Source: Pontibacter litorisediminis | Lineage (GTDB): Bacteria > Bacteroidota > Bacteroidia > Cytophagales > Hymenobacteraceae | Assembly: GCF_029360645.1 (NCBI RefSeq) | Contig: NZ_JARDUA010000002.1 | Location: 248,001 to 312,000, forward strand | Length of the DNA: 64,000 bases | Direction: 5' to 3' | Part shown: in pieces, positions 16,442 to 25,856 of the stretch | Layout: each line of letters begins with the position of its first letter | Position numbering within the stretch: position 1 is the stretch's first letter | Made by a program: the position numbers and the translations under genes | The notes under the pieces: generated by a model | Told to the model about the DNA's origin: nothing | Database searches by the model: none | What the model saw: only the letters and a program-made list of their open reading frames with translations

Positions 16442-16960
16442 TCACAGCCGGCCGCTCTCTTTGGCTTGCTCATAGTCAGCCTGATCGAAAACCTTAACTC
16501 CGCTAAAGCCGAGCTGTTTATACTTTAGCAACCGAAACATGTGTTTGTCGTCCGGATAATCGGCATAATAGTCCAGTTGCGCTACCCCTTCTAACGTGCT
16601 TCCTTCGGAGACAGGACGCATTTTGCGCCGGCGAAACGTCTTCTGGATTTTTCGGAAAGTGTTGCCTGCGTAAGCGTTATATAAAATGCGCGAAGGGCTG
16701 GCATCGTTGTAGTAAAGGACACACCAGGCCGTAGCTCCCTCACCCGTTTTACTTGGGCTATAAGCCCATACCGCCTTGCCCATCAGCTCATCCGTTGGTT
16801 TGCTGTCAGACATAAACTTCCAGCCTTTTCTGGAAAGCTTTTTGTCTGCCTCGGCAACGTCCATTTCTCTTAGCTTCTGCAGGTTTCGGAGCGTAAGGTC
16901 TTGGGCTAGTGCCGGAGCAGAGAAAGCTACCAGGAAAAAGCAAAGGAAGCGTAGTTTCAT
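16442..16960 (-). CDS. Secreted hypothetical protein
   Basis: A 172-aa protein with a Sec signal peptide (MKLRFLCFFLVAFSAPALAQ). I chose the ATG at 16958-16960, which starts the signal; an in-frame upstream extension to 17065 has no protein-like character. The mature part has a charged helix (LRNLQKLREMDVAEADKKLSRKGW) followed by a mixed region ending FDQADYEQAKESGRL. The pattern 'AWCVLYYND' suggests a beta-sheet core. No known family is recognised. It is probably periplasmic. Confidence 0.65.
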   Translation of the reverse strand: MKLRFLCFFLVAFSAPALAQDLTLRNLQKLREMDVAEADKKLSRKGWKFMSDSKPTDELMGKAVWAYSPSKTGEGATAWCVLYYNDASPSRILYNAYAGNTFRKIQKTFRRRKMRPVSEGSTLEGVAQLDYYADYPDDKHMFRLLKYKQLGFSGVKVFDQADYEQAKESGRL

Positions 16961-17159
16961 AAGAGACGTAGGATACCAGTGATTAAATATAGTATAATAA
17001 TTGGAAAGAGCTGTTCCGCAAGCGCTCTCCCCTACTGCTCCGCCTCTGCCCGTTACGCCGGCCATCGCGCATAACCTTTAAGCTTCTATCTAGTTAAAGT
17101 ATAAACCTGTGCACAAAGCACCGCAACCTGTATATCCACAACCCAAAAACAAACTTATT

Positions 17160-17996
17160 ATGCCATTTATTGAAACGGAAGATGTCCAGAGAAACGAAAA
17201 TGTGTACCTCAACTACCAGGACCACGGCGATGGACAGCCGGTGATCCTGTTACACGGATGGCCGCTCAGCCACAAGATGTGGGAACACCAGGTACAGGCC
17301 TTGGTAAATGCCGGCTTCCGCTGTATTGCCTACGACCGCCGCGGCTTCGGCGACTCCGACCGCCCCTGGCGCAACTACGACTACACCTCTCTTGCCCAGG
17401 ACCTGCGCGCCCTGATAGAGCAGCTGGACCTGCGGGACTGTATCCTGGTGGGCTTCTCGATGGGCGGCGGTGAGGTAGTGCGCTACCTGTCTATGTTCGG
17501 CAACGACCGGGTAGACAAGGCTGTGCTCATCAGCTCGATTATCCCTATCGTGAAAAAGACGGACGATAACCCGGACGGAGTTCCCGAAGACAAACTGAGC
17601 GAGATCATGGAGGCCCTGAAGACGAAGCGGGTCACGTTTCTGGCTGAGTTCGCAAAGCAGTTCTACAACTACAGCGACAACAAAGACACGGTGAGCGAAG
17701 AGAACCTGAAGTATGACTGGGCCATTACCTCTGCGGCATCGCCCCATGCGACCATTGAAACAGCCAAGGCCTGGGCAAACACTGATTTTCGCCGGGAGTT
17801 ACAAAACGTGAGGGTGCCCACGCTTATCATACACGGCGATGCCGACCAGATCGTGCCCATCGAAACCAGCAGCGAGCAGTCTTCCAAAGAGATCCGGGAT
17901 AACAAATACATTGTTGTGAAGGATGGCCCGCACGGGCTGTTCCTGACGCACAAGGAAGAGGTGAACAGTGCCCTGCTCGACTTCCTGAGGCGGTAG
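17160..17996 (+). CDS. Alpha/beta hydrolase, non-heme haloperoxidase-like
   Basis: A 278-aa alpha/beta-hydrolase of the cofactor-free haloperoxidase/esterase group. The oxyanion-hole motif HGWPLSHKMW is at 32-41, the nucleophile elbow GFSMGGGE places Ser100, and LIIHGDADQIVP supplies the acid. The catalytic His is in GPHGLFLTHKEE near the C-terminus. The ATG at 17160 was preferred over the GTG at 17109 because the domain begins directly at MPFIETED. Many relatives are perhydrolases or lactonases; the natural substrate is unknown. It converges with the sigma/anti-sigma pair, with a shared terminator between. Confidence 0.88.
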   Translation: MPFIETEDVQRNENVYLNYQDHGDGQPVILLHGWPLSHKMWEHQVQALVNAGFRCIAYDRRGFGDSDRPWRNYDYTSLAQDLRALIEQLDLRDCILVGFSMGGGEVVRYLSMFGNDRVDKAVLISSIIPIVKKTDDNPDGVPEDKLSEIMEALKTKRVTFLAEFAKQFYNYSDNKDTVSEENLKYDWAITSAASPHATIETAKAWANTDFRRELQNVRVPTLIIHGDADQIVPIETSSEQSSKEIRDNKYIVVKDGPHGLFLTHKEEVNSALLDFLRR

Positions 17997-18024
17997 AAGC
18001 GTTTCGGACACTATACTTAAGGCT

Positions 18025-18062
18025 GGCAGCGCCCTTGCATGAAGCAAGGGCGCTGCCCTTTA
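18025..18062. terminator. Bidirectional terminator between converging genes
   Basis: A perfect 14-bp stem (18025-18038 with 18044-18057) and 5-nt loop between the hydrolase (+) and the anti-sigma gene (-). Confidence 0.85.
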
Positions 18063-18071
18063 TAGGGTAGG

Positions 18072-18686
18072 TTATACTATGCTCAGGCGTTGCAGAATGG
18101 CTTTACATGGTGTTGCCGAGGTAACCACTACATGGTGGGGCGTGTGCAGCGGCACCTCCAGAAAGTCTCCTGCGGCCAGGTGGTGGACGGTGTCTCCCGT
18201 CGTGAACCGGCAGGCCCCTTCCAGAATCAGGAAACGCTCATACTCATCATGGTGGATCTCCTCTTCGGACCTATCCTTTACCCACAGAATGGCTGTTGTG
18301 GACTTTGGGGTATAGCCAATAATCTTGGCATACATGCTATCTGCACCGTCGGGCATTACGGCATCTTCTCTGTTCAGCCATTTCGCATAATCGCTAATGC
18401 GGGAGTCGGGGGTTAAAATGGGCGGCGACTCTGGCAGCTCCCCCTGCTTCATGCGCTCCAGGTAATCTATGGTAGCTAAAAGCAGAGTTTTAACCGTACG
18501 TCGCGGCTTTACGGCATGTGCCTGTGCATAATGCTCCATTGCCAGCCGGGTCTGCTCTATTTCCTGCTGCACCTCAGGGTGGGCGGCGGCCATTTCTTCA
18601 ACGGCAAGCACCTCCTCCGGGCTGGCAACACCCATCACATACAGTTCCAAAACCCCGGATTCTATAAACGCTGTAATAGGGTTCAT
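18072..18686 (-). CDS. Cupin-type (ChrR-like) anti-sigma factor
   Basis: A 204-aa protein. The N-terminus (about 1-60) resembles the helical anti-sigma domain of ChrR/RskA-type factors (ESGVLELYVMGVASPEEVLAVEEM). The C-terminal half (about 115-200) is a cupin with HHDEYERFLILEGACRF and GDFLEVPLHTPHHV, which carry likely metal-binding histidines. ChrR-family cupins sense singlet oxygen or organic peroxide; the stimulus here is unknown. The start overlaps the sigma gene stop by 4 bp (ATGA-type coupling), typical of a sigma/anti-sigma pair. It should hold the sigma factor inactive. Confidence 0.82.
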   Translation of the reverse strand: MNPITAFIESGVLELYVMGVASPEEVLAVEEMAAAHPEVQQEIEQTRLAMEHYAQAHAVKPRRTVKTLLLATIDYLERMKQGELPESPPILTPDSRISDYAKWLNREDAVMPDGADSMYAKIIGYTPKSTTAILWVKDRSEEEIHHDEYERFLILEGACRFTTGDTVHHLAAGDFLEVPLHTPHHVVVTSATPCKAILQRLSIV

Positions 18687-19213
18687 ACTGGCTTCTCTGC
18701 TTTAAGATAGGTAAATGCTCTTTTTAAAACTACTCTCACTTCCGCTTCGGCTATACCCAGTTCCGCTGCTGTCTCGGCGCAGGTGCGGCCCTTCAGGTAG
18801 AGCTGCTCCAGCACTGCTTTTTCCAGCGGAGCAAGGCGACAAAGGTCCTCCTTTTTGATAGGGCTGTGCTGCAAAGATACACTTTTATTTTCCTGCAAAG
18901 CGTTCGGCTTTGCCTGGGTGTTTTGCGTGTTGTCTTTTAAGGTCTCGAGCGCCACCTCCCGGGCGATGGCCAGGCTCCAGGTGAGCAGCCTTTCTTTAGC
19001 GCCGTCATAGCGCCCGATGCGCGTCCAGATCGCCACAAAACTATTTTTCAGCACTTCTTCGGCTACATCGGCATCCTCTACGATCCTGCTGATAAGGCCC
19101 ATCATCACGGGAGCATAGGCATCGTAGAGTTTGGCTAACATTTCCTGATCCCCCTGCCGGATGGCAGCTATCAGACTTTTTTCCGTCTCACCCTTAAGAT
19201 TTATTCCTGGCAT
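18683..19213 (-). CDS. ECF RNA polymerase sigma factor
   Basis: A 176-aa ECF sigma. Sigma-2 spans about 12-85 (LIAAIRQGDQEMLAKLYDAYAP, DADVAEEVLKNSFVAIWTRIGRYDG) and sigma-4 about 120-172 (LAPLEKAVLEQLYLKGRTCAETAAELGIAEAEVRVVLKRAF). The length is normal. It is upstream of and coupled to a cupin anti-sigma factor, which suggests control of an oxidative-type stress regulon (inference). No autoregulatory promoter motif was recognisable upstream. Confidence 0.9.
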   Translation of the reverse strand: MPGINLKGETEKSLIAAIRQGDQEMLAKLYDAYAPVMMGLISRIVEDADVAEEVLKNSFVAIWTRIGRYDGAKERLLTWSLAIAREVALETLKDNTQNTQAKPNALQENKSVSLQHSPIKKEDLCRLAPLEKAVLEQLYLKGRTCAETAAELGIAEAEVRVVLKRAFTYLKAEKPV

Positions 19214-19514
19214 ACTGGTTCCACACTGGCAGCACCGTCTTAGGCGAAGGCGGCCGGCATTTATGTTAATGGTACAAAAAGCGCTAACGCTATCCCGGCT
19301 TGTGCCGGAGAATCAATACGCACCGCTACGTAATAATACGTAATCCTTCTCAAATTTCTGCTATTAATTCTACCCAATACCCTTCCATCAGCGGAAGCAA
19401 AGCAATCCTTTCTTTAAACTGCCTGCCATAAGGCTTTAAATCGGCAGGAAACGACACGCTAAGAGATGCTTATGCGTATTTAACACTGTTGTATCTCTTT
19501 TCAGGGCAACAGCC
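19214..19514. other. Divergent intergenic region
   Basis: About 300 bp between the ECF sigma gene (-) and the DUF748-like pseudogene (+). It presumably holds both promoters, but no confident box or gene was seen. Confidence 0.4.
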
Positions 19515-20554
19515 ATGGTCTTGAGGAAATCATATATGCTAGCAGCCTTTGCCGTTCTCCTGCTGATCGCGCTTCGGCTGGCACTGCCCTACCTGGTGAA
19601 GGACTATGTGAACAGGACCCTGGAGGGGCTGCCCGGCTACACGGGCCATGTAGCGGATATTGACCTGCACCTTTACCGCGGAGCCTATGCCATCGACGGC
19701 CTGGTGCTGGAAGAAGAGGGCGGCAATCCCGATCACCCTTTTCTAAGAATTCCCCGAACCGACCTCTCCATCGTGGGGAGGTCGTGATGGAAAGCCCCGA
19801 GGTGAACTTGGTAGAGGCGAACGCGGACACTGCCTCCAAAGAGGAACCTACCCGGGCGCATTGGTCTGAGGTGGTAAAAGACCTGATGCCGATGACCATC
19901 AACCGCTTTGTGGTGAACAACGGCCGGTTGGCCTACCTTGACTTCAGCAAGAAACAGCAGATAGACCTGCACCTGTCTGAACTACAACTGGTGGCCTTGA
20001 ACCTGGCCAATGTGGAGGAAGCCGCCAACGAATTACCCTCTACAATACACCTAACGGCAAAATCGGTGGGCGGTGGCGCCCTGAAGGGGGACATGAAGGC
20101 CAACCTGCTGAAGGAGATACCCGATTTTGACATGAACATGCAGCTTACCCACGTAAACCTGACCAGCATAAACGATTTTATCAAAGCGCACGGCAAGTTT
20201 GATGTGGAGCGTGGCCGTATGGACGTGTACAGCGAGCTGCAACTTAAAGACGGCCAGCTGGACGGATACATAAAGCCTTTTTTTGAAAACGTGAAGGTGC
20301 TTAACTGGGAAAAGGACAAGAAAGAGGGAGGTCTTTTACAGACAGCCTGGGAGGCCATTGCAGGTTTGTTTGTTGAGGCGGCAGAGAACCAGCCACGGGA
20401 CCAGATCGCCACCAAGGTTCCGATCAGGGGCAATGTGAAACAGCCTGATACCGACGTCTCCGCCACGATCTTTAACCTGCTGCGCCATGCTTTCATCAAG
20501 GCCTTTAATAAGGGCATAGAGGCAGAAGCAACTGCTGCCGAAGAAGAGGAATGA
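19515..20554 (+). pseudogene. DUF748/AsmA-like membrane protein, frameshifted
   Basis: Two overlapping frames belong to one protein. The first (19515-19787, 90 aa) has an N-terminal membrane anchor (MLAAFAVLLLIALRLALPYLV) and the family start YVNRTLEGLPGYTGHVADIDLHLYRGAYAIDGL, then runs off at DLSIV. The second, from about 19775, continues GEVVMESPEVNLVEA to the end at 20554, as in DUF748 proteins. Relatives have a few more residues (an 'EW-x-ALF'-type segment) between DLSI and GEVVMESP, so a short internal deletion plus a frame change is the best reading. A sequencing error would explain the frame change but not the missing residues. DUF748 proteins are AsmA-like envelope proteins. Confidence 0.78.
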
Positions 20555-20750
20555 GCCACAGCAGGGCTATGTTACCGGCTCTCCGGTAGGCTCAGGCGGC
20601 AGGCGGTAAATGCCCCGGAACCCAGGCGTGAGTGGCGCTTTTACCACTCTGCCTCCTTAGCTTCTTTTTCTGCCTAACCGCGTACTTCCTATCGTAAAAT
20701 CCTTATATTTATACGTGCTTCCAACACCTAACCCACCTAACCTAACGACC

Positions 20751-21833
20751 ATGAAAAACCTTTACACGACGCTGGCCCTGGGGCTGGTCCTGCTCCTGCA
20801 GGCTTGTTCCCCATCAGCAGACCAGGCTGCCTCTGAAAACGCCACTTCTCAGACTGCCTCTCCCGAGCTGGCAACTTACCTGGACTACTCCGGTACAGAG
20901 ACTGAACTCAGCGGCGGCGCCCGCAGGATCACCATCACCACCCCGAAAGGCGATTTTTACGTCTGGACGAAGCGGGTGGGCAACAATCCTACCATGAAAG
21001 TGCTGTTGCTGCACGGCGGCCCCGGCGGCACCCACGAGGCCTTCGAGTGTTTCGACAGCTATTTACCCAAAGCCGGCATAGAGTATTATTACTACGACCA
21101 GCTGGGCTCCCACTACAGCGATCAGCCCAACGACACCAGCCTCTGGAACATCGACCGTTTTGTGGAAGAAGTGGAGCAGGTGCGACAGGCCCTGAACCTG
21201 GATGAGCGTAATTTCTACCTGCTGGGCCACTCGTGGGGCGGCATCCTGGCCACCGAGTACGCACTCAAGTACCAGCAGCACCTCAAGGGCCTGATCATCT
21301 CGAACATGGTGTCGAGTATACCGAGCTACAACCAGTATGCCGACCAGGTGCTGGGGCCGCAGATGCCGGCTGAGGTGCTGGCCGAGATAAAGCAGATAGA
21401 GGCTAAAAACGATTTCGCGAACCCGCGCTACATGGAGCTGCTGCTGCCGTACTTTTATACCCAGCACGCCCTGCGCATGCCGCTGGAGCAATGGCCGGAC
21501 CCGGTGCTGCGCATGTTCGACCACATGAACCAGACGGTGTACGTGCAGATGCAGGGGCCGAGCGAGTTCGGTATCCGGGGGAATGCCTCGCTCCTTAACT
21601 GGGACCGCTCCAAGGACCTGCCCCGCATCAAGGTGCCTACGCTAACCATAGGGGGCCAGTACGATACCATGGATCCCAAGCACATGGAGTGGATGGCCAC
21701 GCAGTTTCCGAACGGCCGCTACCTGTACTGCCCCGAAGGCAGCCACATGTCCTTCTACGACGACCAGAAAACGTACTTTAACGGCCTGGTTGATTTTATA
21801 AAGGATGTAGACAGCGGAAAAGTGACGCAGTAA
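20751..21833 (+). CDS. Proline iminopeptidase-family lipoprotein hydrolase
   Basis: A 360-aa alpha/beta hydrolase. A lipoprotein signal ends at Cys19 (LLLQA-C), so it is membrane-anchored outside the cytoplasm. The prolyl-aminopeptidase hallmarks are HGGPGGTHE near 88-95 and GHSWGG with nucleophile Ser161; TIGGQYDTM supplies the acid and PEGSHMSFYD the His. The ATG at 20751 begins the signal peptide; the in-frame ATG at 20715 adds an unlikely Pro-rich tail. A TATATTTA box about 40 bp upstream is a weak promoter candidate. Probably releases N-terminal residues from short peptides in the periplasm; substrate preference is inferred from family. Confidence 0.87.
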   Translation: MKNLYTTLALGLVLLLQACSPSADQAASENATSQTASPELATYLDYSGTETELSGGARRITITTPKGDFYVWTKRVGNNPTMKVLLLHGGPGGTHEAFECFDSYLPKAGIEYYYYDQLGSHYSDQPNDTSLWNIDRFVEEVEQVRQALNLDERNFYLLGHSWGGILATEYALKYQQHLKGLIISNMVSSIPSYNQYADQVLGPQMPAEVLAEIKQIEAKNDFANPRYMELLLPYFYTQHALRMPLEQWPDPVLRMFDHMNQTVYVQMQGPSEFGIRGNASLLNWDRSKDLPRIKVPTLTIGGQYDTMDPKHMEWMATQFPNGRYLYCPEGSHMSFYDDQKTYFNGLVDFIKDVDSGKVTQ

Positions 21834-21899
21834 TACTCTTTCTCAGGAAAGCGTGACAGGCTGCTGGCATTTCGGCTTTTCAAGCTATAGGTTGAATAA

Positions 21900-21974
21900 G
21901 CGGTGCTTGCGCCCGGGCAGCTGCCAGGCCGCAAGCACCGCGGCTCCTCCGCACTGGCGGGGGAGCCGCGGTGC
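21900..21974. promoter_or_regulatory. Two mutually exclusive long hairpins (switch-like element)
   Basis: Stem 1 pairs 21900-21911 with 21930-21941 (12 bp, perfect, GCGGTGCTTGCG arms). Stem 2 pairs 21935-21947 with 21962-21974 (13 bp, perfect). The arms overlap at 21935-21941 (GCACCGC), so both cannot form at once. The element lies 67 bp after the peptidase gene and 182 bp before the cytochrome gene. It could be an attenuator, a double terminator or a mobile palindrome. No T-tract follows stem 2, which argues against a plain terminator. Confidence 0.6.
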
Positions 21975-22108
21975 AGGTTTAAGGCCTCCTCCCAAGCTCC
22001 CACCTTCTTATGCCTTCCGTTGCCTGAACTGCTCCTTTAGCCCTTGCTGCCAAGCTGTTCACTATATATCTCAGTTTCTTATACTTTCTGTCCTAAAGAG
22101 AGCTTACC

Positions 22109-22136
22109 TTGAGTAAGTTCTGCCAGGTAGTATTTG
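22109..22136 (+). promoter_or_regulatory. Possible promoter of the cytochrome c gene
   Basis: TTG at 22109-22111 and a TAGTATTTG box at 22128-22136 (one base longer than TAnnTTTG), 20 bp before the ATG, with GAGG in the ribosome-binding position. Confidence 0.35.
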
Positions 22137-22155
22137 CACATTAAAACTTGAGGTT

Positions 22156-22767
22156 ATGAAAAACAAACAGCTCTATACCGCGCTGGCCGTGTTCGTGGCC
22201 GTTGCGCTATTTACCCACTTTTCCAGTGGCCCTGCCACCGTGGCCGCACCGGCTGGCTCTACCCCTCAGTTACAGTCAGATCAGGAACTAATTAAACATG
22301 GGGAGCGGCTGGTGATGATCGCCGGTTGCCACGACTGCCACACGCCCAAGAAAATGACAGACAAAGGACCTGTCATGGACTTCTCCCGCGCCTTGTCGGG
22401 GCACCCGGCACAGATGCCGCCGCCTGATGTTAACCGCAAGGAAGTTGAGGAGAAAGGCCTTGCCGTTACCCAAACATTAACTTCCTGGGTGGGGCCCTGG
22501 GGAATTTCCTATGCCGCCAACCTCACCTCCGACCCCACCGGCATCGGCAACTGGACTGAGAAGCACTTCTTCACAGCCATCCGCGAAGGCAAGCACAAAG
22601 GCCTAGAATCCGGCCGCATGCTGTTGCCGCCCATGCCCTGGGAGATGCTCCGGCACATGACGGACGAAGAGCTGCGGGCCGTCTACACGTACCTGAAATC
22701 CACCAAGCCCATTAAAAACGTTGTGCCGCCAGCGCAGCCGCCGGTATCGGCAGCACCCGGCAAATAA
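22156..22767 (+). CDS. Periplasmic c-type cytochrome
   Basis: A 203-aa protein with an N-terminal signal/anchor (residues 5-22) and one haem-c motif C-H-D-C-H near residues 58-62 (MIAGCHDCHTPKKM). The candidate Met ligand is in LLPPMPWEMLRHM near 155-167. The closing helix DEELRAVYTYLKSTKPIKNVVP is typical of the cytochrome c fold. A Pro/Ala-rich tail ends the protein. It should carry electrons in the periplasm; the partner is not evident, since neighbours are a peptidase and a lipoprotein. Confidence 0.85.
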   Translation: MKNKQLYTALAVFVAVALFTHFSSGPATVAAPAGSTPQLQSDQELIKHGERLVMIAGCHDCHTPKKMTDKGPVMDFSRALSGHPAQMPPPDVNRKEVEEKGLAVTQTLTSWVGPWGISYAANLTSDPTGIGNWTEKHFFTAIREGKHKGLESGRMLLPPMPWEMLRHMTDEELRAVYTYLKSTKPIKNVVPPAQPPVSAAPGK

Positions 22768-22840
22768 AGGCTCCTGCCGTAGTTTTCCGCTTGCGGGGCA
22801 AAGGTGGCGTGCCACCTGAAGGCATAAGGTTTGGGTTGGT

Positions 22841-23527
22841 TTACTGCTTCACCGAAGCGATCATGAACGACTGCACAAGCAGGGTATCGCCTGTCTGCAG
22901 CAGGTTCAGACCCTCGGGGTCAAAGGCGTTAGAGGTACCCACTGTTACCGTCGCTCCGTTCGGCCTTTTAAGGGTGATGAACATGCGGTGCATGTGCAGC
23001 CCCTTATCTTTGAACTCGCCGTAAAACCGGCTTCTTGTTTTGTAGGTATAGGCATAGCCCGTTGCGGGTGCCAGCTCCTGTTTCTCGGTTCTGATAGGTT
23101 TATACTTGGATAGGCCCTCCAGTAAGTCGCTGAGGTATACCTGGCTTGCAGGCACCATTACGCTGCCCTCCTCTTTACTCGTAAACAGCAACACTTTTCC
23201 TTCCTGCTGCACATCCAAGGCATCTGTAGTCCCGTCTGAGTTCGTGACCTCTGCCTCTCCCGCAGAGAGTAGGGTCAGGAGTTGTGTGGCGCTTACGGGC
23301 TCCTCCTTGTTCTCCAGAAAGTACCTCTCGCCCCTCTTTTTGGCAAAAGCATGAATCACAGCCTGGTCTTTTACCTCCCCGACACTGGTGAACATGTAGA
23401 CAGGCGTGGTGTTGTAGATCGTCTCGCTCTTGTAGGTGGCCGGGTATGTTATACCGGGGGAAGCGTCCTCCTTATCGCAGCTTGTGAAAAGGAAACAGGA
23501 AAGCAGGATAAAGCATGTTTTCTTCAT
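22841..23527 (-). CDS. Hypothetical lipoprotein, 228 aa
   Basis: Starts MKKTCFILLSCFLFTSC, a lipoprotein signal with lipobox FTS-C at Cys17. The ATG at 23525-23527 was chosen because the longer frame (to 23776) has no protein-like sequence before the signal. The mature part contains VFMFTSVGEVKDQAVIHAFAKKRGERY, an STAT-like VSATQLLTLLSAGEAEVT region, and ends RPNGATVTVGTSNAFDPEGLN...VQSFMIASVKQ. No known domain. Probably surface or periplasmic. It lies 150 bp downstream of an ABC exporter on the same strand, so it could be in its operon. Confidence 0.65.
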   Translation of the reverse strand: MKKTCFILLSCFLFTSCDKEDASPGITYPATYKSETIYNTTPVYMFTSVGEVKDQAVIHAFAKKRGERYFLENKEEPVSATQLLTLLSAGEAEVTNSDGTTDALDVQQEGKVLLFTSKEEGSVMVPASQVYLSDLLEGLSKYKPIRTEKQELAPATGYAYTYKTRSRFYGEFKDKGLHMHRMFITLKRPNGATVTVGTSNAFDPEGLNLLQTGDTLLVQSFMIASVKQ

Positions 23528-23678
23528 ATAAGTTTGTTTATATAGCTTTTCAAGTATAGCGCTAATCGTTATATTTTCCACACATCCTGAAAAGTATATT
23601 TCCTTGCCTCCGCAACTTCGTACTGGTGCCTTTCTACGCGCGGGAAGAGACCTGGCGAAACGGCCTATGGTGCCGGGG

Positions 23679-25427
23679 CTAGATCCGTGCCTGGTACGTG
23701 TACAGCTGGTAATACCTCCCCTGCCTCTCCAGTAGTGCTTCGTGCCTCCCCTGCTCTGCAATGCGCCCCTGCTCAATCACCAGGATCTGGTCGGCCTGCC
23801 GGATGGTGCTGAGGCGGTGGGCGATAACGAAGGTAGTGCGCCCCTGCATCAGGGTTTTGAGGCTGGCCTGTATCAGGCTCTCGCTCTCGGTGTCGAGGTT
23901 AGAGGTAGCTTCATCGAGAATAAGTATGCGCGGGTCGGCAAGTATGGCCCGGGCGATGGCAATGCGCTGCCGCTGCCCGCCCGAGAGCTTCACGCCACGC
24001 TCCCCGATGCGCGTGTCCAGCCCCTCGGGGAAGCGGCTGGTAAACTCCTGCACGTGCGCTGCCTGCACGGCCTGCATCAGCTGCGCTTCCGAGGCATTAG
24101 GCCGTGGGAACAGGATGTTCTCCCGGATCGTGCCCTCAAACAGAAAATCGTCCTGCAGCACTACACCCAGCTGGCTGCGGTAGCTCTGGAGGCTAACGGT
24201 CTGCAGGTCGTGCCCGTCCACCGTAATCGTGCCGCTGTCAGGGTTCAGGAAAGAAGCCGCCAGTCCCGCAATCGTGGTTTTGCCAGAGCCGGAGGTGCCT
24301 ACCAAAGCCGTAACAGAACCGGCCGGTGCCCGGAAGCTGATTTCCTTCACCACGTCCTTCCCGGTTTCATAGGCAAAAGAGACGTTGTCAAACACGATGT
24401 CGCCATGAATGGAATCGAGCTGCAGGGTTCGATGGCCGGTGGCATCCTCCAGCGGCGAGTTCAGGATCTCCTGCGTGCGGTCGAGGCCGGCAAAAGCCTC
24501 GGTAAACTGGCTTCCGATGTTGCTCATCTGCAGGATAGGCGCAATCATGAAACCCAGGTACAGCGTAAAGGCCAGGAAATCGCCGAAGGTCAGCTCCCCG
24601 TTCATGATCAGGTAACCGCCGATGCCCATGATGCCCGCCGAGGCCAGGCCCAGCAAAAGCGTCGCGGCCGAAGTGACCATACTGGTGGTGATCAGGCTCT
24701 TCTTCACGTTCAGGAACAGCCGCGTCACGCCATCCTCAAAAGTCCTGATCTCCTGCTCCTCAGCGTTAAAACCTTTGATCACGCGCACCCCACCCAAGGT
24801 TTCGGTCAGGCGGCCGGTTACCTCTGCGTTGATCACCCCGCGCTCCCGAAAGATAGGCCGAATCTTGCCAAAGGCCTTTAGAGAGATCAGCCCGAATATC
24901 GCTACCGGTATCAACGCAAAACCGGTCATCAAAGGACTGATGTAAATGAGCAGCACAAGGCAGATGAGGGAGGTCAGCACCCCGCCTACCATTTGGGCAA
25001 AGCCGGTGCCCACCAGGTTCCGCACCCCTTCCACGTCCGTCATGATGCGCGACACCAGCTCGCCGGTCCTGGTGTTGTCAAAAAAGCGGATGGGCAGCTG
25101 GATGATGTGCCGCTGTACCTTAGCCCGTAGCTGTGAGATCAGGTGCTGCGCCTCCACGCTCAGGATCTGCGTAAGCGCAAAGGAGGTAACCGACTGGACC
25201 ACGATTGCCGCCACCACCGCCCCGATGAGCCACCACAGCATGGTGCTGTCGTTGTTCGGGATCACCTCATCTACCAGGTACTTGCTTGCCCCCGGCAACA
25301 CCAGCCCCGCTATCCTGCTGATGACGATCAGTACCAGCCCGATGAACAGGTACTTCCTGCGGGGCCAGATAATGGTTTTGAAGACCTGCGCGACGCTAAC
25401 GTTCTGAAGTTTCTTTGATTTTGGCAT
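23679..25427 (-). CDS. ABC exporter (fused permease and ATPase), MsbA/BmrA type
   Basis: A 582-aa half-transporter. Six membrane helices span about 25-315, followed by a nucleotide-binding domain from about 345. Walker A is GTSGSGKTT near 372-380, the ABC signature LSGGQRQRIA is near 480, and Walker B ILILDEATSN near 500, with the H-loop in VIAHRLSTI. The protein forms homodimers that export lipids, peptides or drugs from the cytoplasm. Substrate cannot be fixed from sequence. The ATG at 25425-25427 follows an upstream AAGTATA-containing leader. Confidence 0.92.
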   Translation of the reverse strand: MPKSKKLQNVSVAQVFKTIIWPRRKYLFIGLVLIVISRIAGLVLPGASKYLVDEVIPNNDSTMLWWLIGAVVAAIVVQSVTSFALTQILSVEAQHLISQLRAKVQRHIIQLPIRFFDNTRTGELVSRIMTDVEGVRNLVGTGFAQMVGGVLTSLICLVLLIYISPLMTGFALIPVAIFGLISLKAFGKIRPIFRERGVINAEVTGRLTETLGGVRVIKGFNAEEQEIRTFEDGVTRLFLNVKKSLITTSMVTSAATLLLGLASAGIMGIGGYLIMNGELTFGDFLAFTLYLGFMIAPILQMSNIGSQFTEAFAGLDRTQEILNSPLEDATGHRTLQLDSIHGDIVFDNVSFAYETGKDVVKEISFRAPAGSVTALVGTSGSGKTTIAGLAASFLNPDSGTITVDGHDLQTVSLQSYRSQLGVVLQDDFLFEGTIRENILFPRPNASEAQLMQAVQAAHVQEFTSRFPEGLDTRIGERGVKLSGGQRQRIAIARAILADPRILILDEATSNLDTESESLIQASLKTLMQGRTTFVIAHRLSTIRQADQILVIEQGRIAEQGRHEALLERQGRYYQLYTYQARI

Positions 25428-25856
25428 GGGTATCGAGGTAATAGCAAGTATAAAGGTAGTTATTTTTGCCCTCCCTGTAAGCTATTTGGCAACCCGGACT
25501 TTACGATTGAATAAGCCCTCCCTGCTGCTTCCCCGGCGAGCTTCTTTAAAACCGTTCCCTGCTCCTTATCTTCTCAGTTTCTGCCAACGCCCACACCCTT
25601 CCAGGGCATTCCCTACCTCAAGCCCTTGGCCTGCAATAGCTGTGGCTCGGTTACCGATGGCCGCTCCTTTTTCTCACCACCTATAGCCATGACTTACAGC
25701 CACTTCTGCACCTCCTGCATACTTTTATAAAATTTCCGATGAACCTTGTCTTAGGCAACACGTACTATGGTTGCAAAAAGGTTTAAAACATCAGCTAATT
25801 CACTATCGAAACACCTCTCCTCTAATTGCCATTTTTCACCCTTATTGTATTATTCT
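25428..25856. other. Divergent intergenic region, no gene seen
   Basis: About 430 bp between the ABC exporter (-) and a lipoprotein gene (+). No supportable gene, RNA or box. One AAGTATA near 25449. Confidence 0.4.

Noticed and set aside
21853-22116. 87-codon frame spanning the switch-like hairpins
   Set aside because: Sequence is explained by the palindromes; no RBS or family resemblance.
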